A stretch of DNA of 64,000 nt from Symbiodinium natans (Eukaryota; Sar; Dinophyceae; Suessiales; Symbiodiniaceae). Shown piece after piece: positions 11,029 through 22,134 of the stretch (position 1 is the stretch's first letter; each line of letters opens with the position of its first letter). The translations under genes were made by a program, and so were the position numbers. The stretch covers positions 124,001 to 188,000 of the forward strand of contig CAJNDS010002362.1 in assembly GCA_905221605.1 (NCBI GenBank). The letters are read 5' to 3'. The notes beneath the pieces were generated by a model. That model was not told the DNA's origin and searched no databases. It saw only the letters and a list, made by a program, of their open reading frames with translations.

Positions 11029-11118
11029 CCTCCTCCTCCTCCTCCTCCTCCTGCTCTCCTGTCTCTCTCTCTCGCTCCCTCCCTCCCTCCCTCCCTCTCT
11101 CTCTCTCTCCTTCTCCCC
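11029..11118. repeat. (CTC)n/(CCCT)n pyrimidine tract
   Basis: Trinucleotide CTC repeats pass into CCTC and CT runs. Confidence 0.9.
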
Positions 11119-11985
11119 TTTTCTCCCCACTTAACTCATTCTTTCTGTTGACAGCCATATGCACGCAACAAGGTACAATGGGCATCCTACTATCGCCACC
11201 TATTTCGGTGCGTACTGCCTCTTGGCTTGTGGAATGGTTATCGAGTGCATACCTTGTAGATAGTTTCCCATATACTTCCAGGACCTAATTCTTGATTATG
11301 TCCTTAAGGGGTCTAGTACCCTAATTATGAGGTCCTTGCTGCAAAAACTGCAGTGCCAGTTGCGGCTGTTTTGTCTAGGAGCTGCTGGCAGATCTGCTAT
11401 TTCTCAACAACAAGGAACGTCTTAACTATTTGCAGATGATGTTCTTGATTGCCAGCTGGAATGACATGGGCTTGGCATGCACAGCTAGAACTTAAATGCT
11501 TTGACGCTTCGTGCATGAAGCAGACTTCATTCGACCCCGATATAATGTGTGCAAGGTATGGATGGGCTGGCGATGGCTCTTTGGGCTCTCTGGAATTCCA
11601 GCAGCTACTCCGGCGCCGTGCGTTTAGGTGTGAACTTGCTGGGTGATGCAGACACTGTCCCTTGGCTTGCGCGCGTGGAAGTGGGGGTTTCCGAAATGAA
11701 GTGTGCTTACCCAGCATTCGTCACGAGGCCTGGGTGTAAAAAGGGGGTACCTCCTTGGGGTCGCTATTACAAGGGAATCCTACCATTTGGGGGTCTATAT
11801 TCTAGGATGCCCAGTAGTACCCTTATTCCCTTTTTTGGGGGGTTTAGGTTCCCTTCTAAACCCCTTTAAGCAAAAAAGGGCGCCCTTTTTTCAGCCTTGG
11901 TTACTGGGCAGCCTAGTATTCGGGGCCCAGGTGGGCAAGTTGGGCTTCGGCAAAACCCACCGCAGACTCATGCACACCTGAAAAG
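11119..11985. other. No gene supported; degenerate family-2 element near 11680-11815
   Basis: GTGGGGGTTTCCGAAATG at 11681 and AAGGGAATCCTACCATTTGG at about 11773 match family-2 MITE segments; the right end is unclear. Confidence 0.35.
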
Positions 11986-14900
11986 AGGCCTCTGGGTGCT
12001 CTGGCCCTCTGACATCTCGGAGGCTCACGGGCACCTATCAGTAGGGTTAGACGTGCCCTAAATCAGGTCATAGCCATCGTTGCTATAATTATAGCCCTAG
12101 TTGTAGGGACCCTCATGAACCTCCAGTCCCACGACGCGCTTGAGGTCGGTGCCATCGTCGGGCAGATGGCAGGCGCTCTCTACGGCTGGCAGCGGATCAA
12201 GTCCGAGGAGTTCTCCTCACGCTGCGCCGCCCGGATGCAGATGCTGAATTGGGCGCCACCTCCGCAAGTCGCTACACCTCCCCCAAACCACATCACTCGA
12301 TCATACTGTCTGATAATTGGAAAGGGAACTGTTCTTGATCTCCCGAAGGCTCAAACCCGAAATTCCTAAACCCAAACTGCCATGTGCGATGAGGGTCGAC
12401 ACCCCCAAGATGTGACCAGAGCCTTTTGCAAAAAACGCAGTCGGCCTTTGGCCTCGCTAAGGTCCGGAACTTAAAGTACTGGGACAAATGCGCCGAGATC
12501 GGGCTCCGAGCAGCCATCTGACGGCATTGGAGTCGCCAGGGCCCACCATTCTCAACGAACCCTCCTGAAAGGGCAGGAGACGCTTTTTTCGAGGGTCCGT
12601 GCTCCCAAGGCTTCCCCCTGAATGCTAGCCGCTAGGCCCCTCAAGCCTTGTAACTTGTCATGGAAACCCGAAACCCGAAACCCGAAACCCTGAACCCTAA
12701 ACCCTAAAACCCTATACCCTAAACCCTAAAACCTAAACCCTAAACCCTAAACCCTAAACCCTAAACCCTAAACCCTAAACCCTAAACCCTAACCCAGGGG
12801 CTAACCCAGGGGCGGGTGGATCTTGAGGCGCTGCTCTACCACTTCGGGCCACGTCCCCGCGCTTCTTTGAAAGCCCTCGAAGGTGAGTCGAAGGACGGGA
12901 TCTGAGGGTAGGGGTTCAGGGTAAAGGGCTTTCAGGATCGGAGCCTGGGTTCAAAAAGGGTTTAGGGTTTAGGGAAAGGCCAGGCCCATCTTTGCAAGCA
13001 GCGCGACAGTCTTGATGAGTCCATGTACCCCAGTAAGCAGCTGTGGCGACCGCGCGGCCCGGCTGAATCTCTCGCTGGGCCTTGCAGGTAAAGATGTACC
13101 AGCGGCCCAGTGTGGAATCTGCACTTGCGGGTGAACTGCCGCCTGGTGAGTGGGTGACCTGCACCTTGGTCAATTTGAGAGTACCGGTGCCTCACGGCCC
13201 ATGAAGCAGATGCCCGGCGCTGTTGACCATCCAACTCGAACATGAGCTACCTGCGTCATCGAAGCCAGAAATCCCACAAGCCAGCTACACCTAAGCCCCA
13301 GATCCCCCTGAACCCTAAAATCTAAACCCTAAACCCTAAACCCTAAACCCTACACCCTGAACCCTAAACCCTAAACCCTGAACCCTGAACCCTGAACCCT
13401 GAACCCTGAACCCTGAACCCTGAACCCTGAACCCTGAACCCTGAACCCTGAACCCTGAACCCTGAACCCTAAACCCTACACCCTAAACCCTAAACCCTAA
13501 AGCCCAAGCCCCAAGTCCCAAATTTCAGGCGTGGACGCGGCCAGGGACTTCTACTGTGCCTCGCACGAGAGCAGTGGCCTACAGGGCTGGGTGCCACAAA
13601 AGAGCATCCAAGCGCCCTGGCCCGAAGATCTGCCAGGCAGCTTCAGGGTTTAGGGGGTTTAGGGTTTAGGGGGCTTAGGGTTTAGGCAAAAGGGTTTAGG
13701 GTTTAGGGGTTTAGGGTTTAGGGTTTAGGGTTTCGGCGAAGGGGTTGCTTGGGGTGATGGATATGGATATACTGCCCACGGATTTATTTGTCCATCTGCC
13801 ATGGCTGTGTTACCTTGCCCGCTTTGGCTTTGTGTCACCTGAGAATGTTTTCAAAATCGAGGGGCTACTTATCTTGTACCCCAAGAAAAATAGCAACAAT
13901 AACCCCCTACAAGGGACTCCCCAAAAACCCAGCTGTGTTTCCTTAAACTCCCGCACAGGGCATACACCCCTGTTGTCCTAAACCCTAACCCTAAACCCTA
14001 AACCCTAAACCCCTAACCCCTAAACCCTAAACCCTAAACCCTAAACCCTAAACCCTAAACCCTAAACCCTAAACCCTAAACCCTAAACCCTAAACCCTAA
14101 ACCCTAAACCCTAAACCCTATACCCTAAACCCTAAACCCTAAACCTCAAACCTCAAACCCTAAACCCTAAAACTCCCAAGGACTGGGCGCCCGCGGCGGG
14201 TACCGAAGAGCTGCCACTGTTCGTCGTTAGTGGGCCGGAGGCCGGCGGGCCCCGGCGTGCCAAGGTTTAGGGTTTGGGGTTTAGGGTTTAGGGTTTAGGG
14301 TAGAAAGCCGAATCCTTGAGGCTTTGCTTGGAGGTTCATGGGTACTCAGAAGTAGGGCCACTTAGAACGGAAAACTTAGACTCTTACCAAAAAAGCCGGA
14401 ACAACCTGACCTGAATCCGACCCTGAATCTGACCCCTCAACCCGCTTCTAGGTACCGAAGTCGCCAGCGCTTCCCCGCCGCGACGCATCGCCGACGCCTC
14501 TGATCCCGAAGGACAAGGTTTTTAGGGTTTGGGGTTAAGGGTTTAGGGTTTGGGGTTTGGGGTTAAGGGTTTAGGGGTTGAGTTAAATTGTGGTGCCCTA
14601 CGTTATATTTTCCTGATACGAGGTCCCAGAGTTCAATTCGGGCACCTTTTTCTAGAGTGGAGGGTTGAGGGTTCTTTGGTTCTATCTATCAGGGATCTTA
14701 TACGAAGTGTTGGGAAAGTTCAACGAGGTCCTCTGTTTGGCTGCTTAACCTCGGAAGGAGAGGTCGGCGTTCGCAATCCCGCAAGGCGAAAGTAGAAGTT
14801 TGCTGTCAGAGGCCTTCGGCCTTGAAAGTCCAAGGAGATGTTGGCTGGCTGGGCTCTTTTGAACCCAGCCTGCCGGAAGCGGCGCTTTTCCCAAGGCCCA

Positions 14901-15188
14901 TTGCACCCAACCTCCAGCTGTTCATGCTGGGTGGCTTTCTTCCAGCAAAGCCCCGTCAACAGGGACCCAACAAAAGGATCCCAGTCTAGATCAACCTCTC
15001 CATAAGACCGGTAGGGGATGGTAGGGGAGTCATTTGTGACCACCCCGAGAAGGATCAACTCGACCAACCGAAACCCTGAACCCTGAACCCTGAACCCTGT
15101 CTCCGTCGGCATGCGCCAGGAGCCCACCCCCAGGCCCACTTTGCGTGACATCAAGCTTCCCTTCTTGGTGTCCGCCCGCCGGCCGTGA
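11986..15188 (+). CDS. Split gene; N-terminal exons ADP-ribosylglycohydrolase-like
   Basis: Exons proposed at 11986-12022, 12127-12269, 12810-12882, 13529-13647, 14181-14264, 14452-14517 and 15120-15188 (stop TGA 15186-15188). The last five join in frame across four introns (phases 1, 0, 0, 0) with AG|G acceptors, which is strong evidence of a real gene. The first two read GLWVLWPSDISE and HDALEVGAIVGQMAGALYG. The second resembles the C-terminal GAxxGxxAGAxYG helix of ADP-ribosylglycohydrolases (DraG/ARH, which remove ADP-ribose from proteins). The family's upstream DxDT metal motif reads DALE here, so activity is doubtful or the exon is mis-bounded. Later exons give ALLYHFGPRPRASLKALEG, FYCASHESSGLQGWVPQKS and ELPLFVVSGPEAGGPRRAK, with no family assigned. 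Introns start GTGAGT, GTTTAGG, GTTTAGG and GTTTTTAGG and contain telomere-type tracts. The 5' end of the gene was not found. Confidence 0.6.
12016..12126. mobile_element. Degenerate family-1 MITE/introner acting as intron
   Basis: CTCGGAGGCTCACGGGCACC on the left mirrors CCCTCATGAACCTCCAG on the right. Read as an intron with a GC donor at 12023 and AG acceptor at 12125-12126, it joins two open exons in phase 0. Confidence 0.5.
12270..12663. other. Intronic or intergenic; nothing recognised
   Basis: Would be intron of the 11986-15188 gene. Short frames only. Confidence 0.3.
12664..12796 (-). repeat. Telomere-type tract CCCTAAA
   Basis: Starts with CCCGAAA variants; ends 13 bases before the exon at 12810. 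Confidence 0.9.
13312..13503 (-). repeat. Telomere-type tract CCCTAAA with (CCCTGAA)n core
   Basis: About 13 consecutive CCCTGAA units (13376-13467) inside canonical CCCTAAA. It ends 25 bases before the exon at 13529. Confidence 0.92.
13648..13734 (+). repeat. Telomere-type tract TTTAGGG starting at a splice donor
   Basis: The first GT of GTTTAGGGGG is the donor of the intron after exon 13529-13647. Confidence 0.85.
13978..14172 (-). repeat. Telomere-type tract CCCTAAA
   Basis: About 27 units; 8 bases further on is the CCCAAG| acceptor of exon 14181-14264. Confidence 0.93.
14265..14303 (+). repeat. Telomere-type tract TTTAGGG starting at a splice donor
   Basis: GCCAAG|GTTTAGGG: the tract supplies the GT donor. 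A truncated family-1 element (CTTGGAGGTTCATGGGTACT) follows at 14329. Confidence 0.85.
14519..14575 (+). repeat. Telomere-type tract TTTAGGG/TTTGGGG
   Basis: Follows donor GACAAG|GTTTTTAGGG of exon 14452-14517. Confidence 0.85.
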
Positions 15189-15237
15189 CTCTGCAGGGTT
15201 TGGGTCGTCCGTTTAATGCGGTTTAGGGGTTAGGTTG

Positions 15238-15368
15238 AGCCCTAAACCCTAAACCCTAAACCCTAAACCCTAAACCCTAAACCCTAAACCCTAAACCCTA
15301 AACCCTAAACCCTAAACCCTAAACCCTAAACCCTAGACCTTAAGGTTTAGGGTTTAGGGTTTAGGGTT
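15238..15368. repeat. Head-to-head telomere-type tracts
   Basis: (CCCTAAA)n at 15238-15340 meets (TTTAGGG)n at 15342-15368 with only AGACCTTAAGG between them, an almost perfect inverted junction. Confidence 0.92.
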
Positions 15369-17650
15369 GAGTGGCTGTTTTTTTCTTGCAAGCCTTGCCC
15401 CCGGGGATCCTCTCCCGGCTTCATACCTTCCTCTAATCTTTCGTCGGAAGGGCAAGGCTTGCAGGGACGTGCCTTGCGGAAGTCTCGCAGGGCCCAGGGG
15501 CTTGTGGCAGTCGTCCTCAACACAGGGACCTTTGATTCCGACCGCCTAAAAGCCCCGAACTCTCTAACGTTCTTGCGTTGTGCTTCCCTCCGACTGCCCC
15601 CCCCTGCACTGCGAAGTTTTGTGCTTGTGAGGGCCACCATAAAGGCCTCCACAGGCAGAGCAGCTCGAGGAGCAGATTAAACTTGCAACTCTCTCGAGAT
15701 CCTCGCTCTGATCTTATTCTCATTCTGAACAACCAACCTCCAGACATGTAGAGACGCGTGTGGTCGCCGGATGCAAAGCATCCTGCAGCCACAGCCCAGT
15801 TTGCCTGGGGACATGACCTCACATCCTTGAACCCGATATCCTTCTCCTTAGAGCCCTTGATCTTATTTTGACGACTCTTCTCGATCAGTCTTTGCAGGGT
15901 TCAGGGTTTTGCTCCCAGGTGCCTTGCCCTCCAAGCCAAAGGTGTGGAGAATATGTGGGTCTGGAGACTGTTCGGACAAAAACAAAGGCCGCGCGAAGGC
16001 TTGCGGTTGCCACCGAGTGGCTTAGTGGTCCACGTCGCACGCTCTCCGCCTTGTGTTCGAGATGGCGTAGTGACCAGAGACTGTAAGATTAATTCACTGC
16101 CGCTCGCGTAGATGCGTTTGGCAAATATTTGTCATCATGGCGCAGCAGACCTCGACACCATGCCGTTGGCGAGACATGTAAACAATCTGTATCAGGTGTG
16201 GGTTGGAGGCACATGCTGCGAGCAGCGTTTCACAGATTTATGCTCAGTGAAGCTTACAGCATTCCAGCAAAATGCATGCCTTGATTCCTAAACCGTTTTT
16301 TGGACGCATCGTTTCCTTCTTAGCTGATCGTCTTCTGGACCTACCGTAGCTGCTGTCTTCTTGCTTTGTTGCTGCTTCGCACCGCTCAACAGCTAATTAT
16401 TTCCAAGGATCAGCTATTTTCTTTGCTTCCACGCGGCTTCCAAGAGTTGGCTGAGGATTTCTTCACTGCTTTGCATCGTCTGGGCCGTAGCTTTCTGCAC
16501 TTGCCATCTCTTCACCTTTCCATCCTCTGGTGCGCGTAGCTTCCCCCCCCAAGTATGCCCGAATGCGAGGGCCTTAGAAAGTAGGGGCTGTATGTGGCAT
16601 CGTAATCTGGCATGATTCCGTATGATGCATTCCAGCGAAAAGTATCTCTTGAAGGTCCCTGTTGCTTTCCTTTCTGGTAGGGAAGGGGTTTACCGCCACG
16701 CCGCCGTCTGTCTTCCCTTCTTTTCTGGCGCATCACGAAGATGTGAAGAGCGGGGCAGTGCCCCAAGGGTTTTGTGCCTACAGACACAGAAGCTCTCGCC
16801 CAAGGGCCCCAGTGCAGGGTTGATCTGCTGTAGCATACGTAGTTGTGAGCCATTCAGAGTTTTGTCCCAGTGCTTGCCGGACTGGGCTAAGTGGATTACG
16901 AATGCGGCAGTGCTTGGCCGTCATGCCTGCGAGCTGATTCCCTTCTCATGAGTGGCGCCTTTGCGCATGAGGCCTGCCTGTAGCAGTGTCGGGTGTACAT
17001 GTGCATTCAGCACCTTTGCAGTGCAGTGGCAACCCCCTCTGCCCTCCGACTTGAAGCATGCCGTGGCACTTCTTGAGCCAACTTCGGTTCTCGATAGTAG
17101 ACTTATTACCTGCCAGGAGCCGTTGCGCGCTTGGCTGGAAGGCATTGAGAGTTTTCTTCTCCCTAGTGTCGCGCTGTGCCAGCATGATTCGCGATCGGTC
17201 TCAATTCTCAACCGCTGGGGTGTTCCGCAAGCTTCTGTATGTTTACCAGTGGGTTCCTAAATCGTTGGCCACACCGCGATGCAGTATTCATGCTTGCTGA
17301 ACATCGGACCGGGGCACAAGGGACGCTTCCTGGTTCTTTGGAGAGGATTGGCCGCTGAGCCCGCGCTGGGGAAATTGGAGCTCCGCCACTCAGATGCCAG
17401 AGCAGTATCTTAGACACATACCCAAGTCTTCCAAGAGGGTGGGCAATTCTGTGCAAAGTTCTTCCCAGCACAGAAAGCAAAGGCCAAAGGCCTATATTCC
17501 AGTCGTTCCGGTCTTCGAAACTAGGTTCCTGTTGTGCTCATCCATCTCCTCAGGCAACCTTGGCCAAGATACCTTCTGCTCACTGGTGCTGGAGCCTGGA
17601 ACCAGCACACCAAGGCGCTTGTGAACGCAAGTCGCAGAGCACCAGTTTGA
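15369..17650. other. No gene supported
   Basis: Many 60-115 codon frames on both strands; none has a recognisable domain or clear splice-bounded exon. Two isolated TTCAGGG units near 15897. Confidence 0.3.
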
Positions 17651-17654
17651 CCCT

Positions 17655-17765
17655 CTGTCATGATATTTATTATATTAATTAAGTAAAGTTATTGTATAAT
17701 TCTATTTTAATTAATTACGCAAAATTGTTTTATTATTTTTGTTTCTATTCTATGATTATCGCTTC
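17655..17765. other. AT-rich island, possible organelle-derived DNA
   Basis: About 110 bp of very AT-rich sequence, non-repetitive, in GC-balanced surroundings. A plus frame reads ILINYAKLFYYFCFYSMII, hydrophobic and aromatic-rich like mitochondrial membrane proteins, but I cannot place it. Confidence 0.3.
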
Positions 17766-17869
17766 TCAGCTGCAGGCTCGGCCCTGCCTCCGAGCACTCG
17801 CTGAACTCGGCCGCAAGCGTTCGCCGGCCGGACAGCCGGCTGCCGTCGATCCGGCCGGGAGGGGGTGCG

Positions 17870-17955
17870 GGTTTAGGGTTTAGGGTTTAGGGTTTAGGGT
17901 TCAGGGTTCAGGGTTTAGGGTTTAGGGTTTAGGGTTTAGGGTTTAGGGTTTAGGA
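17870..17955 (+). repeat. Telomere-type tract TTTAGGG
   Basis: About 12 units with two TTCAGGG variants. Confidence 0.92.
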
Positions 17956-20133
17956 CCTTCGGCATCCTGGGCCGTCTTAAATGCACGTAGGTGGGCTCTA
18001 CTTGACATTGGCTTTGAGGCTTGTGTTGGAGGCTAGTTCCGTTTTCTTCGGGAGAGGAGCCCTTCCATCTCCATCCCTACGCACAAGTGCAGGCGGGCCT
18101 TTGGACAGCGAACGAGGAAAGCCCTTCTAGTGTCTTGTCCACCATCAACACGCCACCCGGCGAAAGGTTGAGGCTGTGCTGGTAGGACGAAGCACTGGAC
18201 CATGTGGGCTCGCAGCAATGACGCCTCAGCCCACATCGTTGTGCTTAGTGTAGAACTTACAGCTACTGCAGCTCTTTTTCTGTAGACACGGCTTTTTGGA
18301 ACACATCCTTGGCAAGAAGCTGCGATGACCTTTCAGTACCTGGTCCGACAAAACAACTAGGGTTGCTCCAAGCCCTAAACTGTCGCAGCTTTCACCTGGC
18401 GAGGAGTGTCGTAAGACTCCCCAATGTCAGCAATTCCCGACAGGGGGTTAATGTCTGGGATGAGGCCAACGCCTTGGCTTCTTGGATCTTGCTTGCCCAG
18501 GGCTTGTTTTGCGGGATTCGCTTTGGAATTTAGCGGAGCCCCTTGCCTGCTCACGTCCCACGGCTCTTGCCTGCTGCCAAGGTGATGGCTCTGACATATC
18601 GATAGACAAAATCGCCAAGGATGCCATGCACTCCTAAGCTACACCACCTATGGGCGGTTTGGTGTGGTCGCGCGGGATTTTCTGAGATTAAGCGGCTCTG
18701 GAAGGTTCCAAACAACTCATGTGTGAGCAACGCTCGGGCACCAACAGTCCCTGCTGTAGTCTTGCCTACGGATGGAGGGTTGCAGTGGTTGGTTATTCCA
18801 GGTGGGTACGGCAGGTGCTGTTAATGGCTGGCCGGTCGACTTCAAGCATTGATGTTGTAGCCTATGGGCTGGTGGGGTCGTGGTTTGCTTGGTCTGAATT
18901 GAACGTCATGCTTGATGTCTGGAAGGCCTATTTATCGGGAGATGCCGGTATCCTCCCAACAGAACATGGCGCCTCAAAGCGAAGCACCTCGTTCTTCGAG
19001 ACATACTCATGCCAAATCCCTGCAATGTGTTCAGCCAGGCGGGCGGCAAACAAAAACCTCCCTAAGCCTTGAACCCTATTGAGTCCTGGCCTGCCTTGTG
19101 TGAGTGTTAGCGTCAAAGCCCTTAGTTCTATCGTGTGCTCGACAGGCATGTTGGTTTCGGTGTTTCATTTGCCCATTGTGTGCGATGATAAGGCTTTCCA
19201 TGCCAATCTGCAGGATGTGTTTGCCGGACTGTTGTCACGTCGGTGGTGTTGCCGCGAGACAGGTAGCAAGCTTTCATGGCTCAGTTGTGGAGCCGAAACT
19301 CCCCCGGTGTGAACCCCAGAGACGAAACTAAGCTGAATTTTAGATTCTAAGCTCATCAAGAAATACAGGGTTCCCTTTTTTGGGTTTTCTCAAAGAGGGG
19401 ATTCTGCCATACTTGGGAGGTGTCTCACAGGTAGGCCCGGATGTGTGGCAACAGCGTCCTGACTCGCAGGACGTCCAGCGCGTGCGTTTGGACCTGGCCG
19501 CAGTGAAGGCAGACAAGCATCTGCAGCGCCATCAAGGTCCAGGGAAGCCTGCAACTAGGGGAAGGGGGGAAGCTTATGATTTTCAAATCTTGCACTCATG
19601 ATTCCTAGGCTCCACCCTGATTGAGTAGCATATTTTGGACTGCGGTTTTGGGATGTTTCTTGGAGAAGGGGTGTGGGCTTTGTGGATGAGGGTTGTGTTA
19701 AGGTAGTGCCCTTCGTGGGCCACGTTATTCTTCCAGCATTCTTTCATCACCAAAGATATGTATAACAAGACTCTAGTCTGAAAAAACCCGCATGGCAAGG
19801 CATGGTTAGAGTGGTTAGAGTTAAGGATGCCCGCTGACATGGCTGTCCTTGGAGCCAAGTCCCGGCGTCGCAAGCGCATGGATAGCGTGTGGTACACAGA
19901 GTCCTTTGCGCCTCGCAGAGCACAGACATCTTGTCGGTTAAGGCCGACAACCCCTGCCCCCCCCCCAAACCCTACACCCAAAAACCAGCAACCGGCTGCT
20001 GGCAGGCCAGCAGTCGGCCGAGAAGCCTACTGGAAGGGCACGGGCGCTCCGCCCCAAGGATGCAGGTGGGGGGGTGGGGGGCGGGGCGAATCCGAGAAAA
20101 CCCTAAGCTGACTGAACTCCAACCCTAAGCTGA
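17956..20133. other. No gene supported
   Basis: Frames to 132 codons, none recognisable. The plus segment 19827-20111 (Arg-rich start, then Pro-rich) could be exon sequence but has no supporting domain. Confidence 0.3.
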
Positions 20134-20364
20134 ATGATCTCAGATTCCGACTCCTCAGCCCGGGCCTGCGGGCGTCCCCCAACAAGATGCACCAAGAAAG
20201 CAACGCCCTCAATCCCAAACCCCCCCCCCCCCTGTGCCGAAGGCACAGAAGAGCATGGGCGCTACATGGAGAGGCTGCAAGGCATTGCTGCCAAGCTGCT
20301 GAAGGACTTCGACGCCAATGGCGACGGCCGGCTTGATGTCCAAGAGGCATTCGCTGGGCACCAG
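20134..20364 (+). CDS. EF-hand calcium-binding exon
   Basis: The open frame contains a canonical 12-residue EF loop, DANGDGRLDVQE, after the helix MERLQGIAAKLLKDF and followed by AFAGHQG. Ligand positions 1 (D), 3 (N), 5 (D), 9 (D) and 12 (E) are all present, so calcium binding is likely. The segment ends at CACCAGG|GTGAGG, a good donor, with TTTAGGG units ~65 bases on. Only one loop is visible and the partner EF hand should be in a neighbouring exon I could not find. The N-terminal part is low-complexity with a C-run and may be intron; exon sequence is safest from about 20250. Confidence 0.65.
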
Positions 20365-21060
20365 GGTGAGGGGTACCATTGCCATCGGGTGGCCGGGTTC
20401 ATTGAGATGTGATACTGATACTGAAGGGTTTAGGGTTTAGGGTTTAAGGTTTAGGATACTGATGCGATCATAGAGTCATAGATATTCTGGCGTTGAGCAG
20501 CGCGGTTCTACCTAGAATGTTGCTCATTTTTCCGGGGAGACACTTGACAGCAACATCGCAGTCTCCCTGCTACGCATTTCGTAGAAGTCCAACTGTATGA
20601 AGATAAGTTTGGTAGTATGCACGCTTTCGGGCAACCGCCGGAGAAGCGCCACTTGCTTTGAGTGGCCATTGCAGTGATACCCCGTCAAGTATTTATAATC
20701 CTCATGCCCTGAGCCCTACAATCAATCTGCTGCCGCCCCCCCCACTCTATCTACTCACCGAAGGACTGAATATAGGGGCACTTTAAATTTTGGGACTTTG
20801 TGTTTTTTTAAGGGTAGTTGGCACGGGCTGGAGTAGCGTAGGATATGATACGAAGCCCAACCCCTCTAAGGCCCAAAGTCCAAGTCCCTAACTCCCAGAC
20901 CCCAGACTTCGACCTGCTGCTCCCTCCCCCACAACCTCCACACCCCCTAAGGCTGCGCGCCCTAAACCCTAAACGCTAAACTCAGGGGAAACCTCCTAGG
21001 CAGCTCAGACTCCAACCTCTCCCTCCTTCCCCCTTCCAAAGATTTCCAAAATATCCCCAA
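20365..21060. other. No gene supported
   Basis: A short TTTAGGG tract at 20427-20455; the rest shows nothing recognisable. Confidence 0.3.
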
Positions 21061-21112
21061 CCCTAAGCCCTAAACCCTAAACCCTAAACCCCATACCCTA
21101 AACCCTAGAAAC
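21061..21112 (-). repeat. Telomere-type tract CCCTAAA
   Basis: About 7 units, 12 bases before the next exon candidate. Confidence 0.85.
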
Positions 21113-21124
21113 CCACCGACCGAG

Positions 21125-21223
21125 GCCCGGAGGCTCTTCCGCCGCCTCGCGGGCCGCGCGGCCAAGGGCGCCCATGCGCCTGCGCCGGTTGAGCGAGGCG
21201 CGCTAGACTTGGGGCGCAAGAGG
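21125..21223 (+). CDS. Exon candidate, Arg/Ala-rich, telomere-tract donor
   Basis: Acceptor CGACCGAG| and donor AAGAGG|GTTTAGGG bound 99 bases (33 codons, phase 0 to 0) reading ARRLFRRLAGRAAKG then APAPVERGALDLGRKR. The donor GT belongs to the TTTAGGG tract that follows. No family recognised. Confidence 0.4.
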
Positions 21224-21590
21224 GTTTAGGGTTTAGGGTTTAGGGTTCGCGGTTAGACGGGGCAAGAAAGGGCGATTTCGGGTTCAGGGGTGTACGGTAA
21301 AGGGAGAGAGGGTTCTTGGTGTTTTAGTTTTGGGTTTGGGGTTTAGGGCGTGCTCCTGAGAAGCCTGATGCAACAAAGTGGCACATAGCGGTTTCAAGGT
21401 GGGTCGGCCGCATGGGCCATACGGCCTAACTAAACCCTGTAGCCTAAATCAACCCCTAAACCCCAAACCCCAAACTCCAAACCCCAAACCCTAGAAAGAA
21501 AACCCTAGACCGACCTTGACCCTAGATCCTAGACCCTAAGCCCTAAACCCTAAACTCCCTGAAGAGACCTGCCAAGGTTCCGTGACCCAC

Positions 21591-21670
21591 CTGGGCGAGG
21601 GCGAGGGGCTGGGTGAGCCGGAGCTTGTGCAGCTCGCGCACCTTGGGGGAGGTGCTCTGGGGCTCCTTGG
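21591..21670 (-). CDS. Exon candidate on minus strand
   Basis: Minus-strand acceptor CTCCTTGCAG| and donor GCCCAG|GTGGGT bound 80 bases reading KEPQSTSPKVRELHKLRLTQ then PLALAQ. Both splice signals are strong. No family recognised. Confidence 0.4.
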
Positions 21671-21844
21671 CTGCAAGGAGGGGTGTAGGGGGCATGCAGG
21701 GGGTATTTAAAGTATGTAGGGGGTATGTATATGTAGGGGGTATATAAAGTATATAGGGGGTATATGTAAGGGGTATATGAAGGGGCTTTTGGAGAGTTTG
21801 AGGGGGGGGAGCTGTGAACTAACCTGGGGACCGACATGGATCTA

Positions 21845-21957
21845 CTCTTGGAGGTTCATGGGTACTTCTAAGTAGGGTTAGAGGTACCCGAAATAAGGTT
21901 ATAAAAGTAGATCCCCTGCTTATCGCTGTCCTTATCATTACCCTGAGCCTCCAAGAA
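21845..21957. mobile_element. MITE/introner-like element, family 1
   Basis: Left CTCTTGGAGGTTCATGGGTA, right end CCTGAGCCTCCAAG, with interior TAAGTAGGGTTAGAGGTACC as in other copies. Confidence 0.6.
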
Positions 21958-21968
21958 ACCTTGCTCAG

Positions 21969-22134
21969 GCACGTCTCCCAGACTCAGGGCCGATACTGCG
22001 CCACCCACCGGCCCTTTGCGCACTCTGCGGCGGTGACGTGCCGACTGCCCGACACAGCTGAGGCGGAGGCGCGGAATGCAGGGGTAGATTTGCTAGGGCT
22101 CAAGGACTTTGCGGACTTGGCGGACTTTGCGTAG
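21969..22134 (+). CDS. Possible terminal exon, unknown protein
   Basis: After the family-1 element and a TTGCTCAG| acceptor the frame reads HVSQTQGRYCATHRPFAHSA and continues to LLGLKDFADLADFA and a stop. Composition looks coding, but the opposite strand is also open, so the strand is uncertain. Confidence 0.3.
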
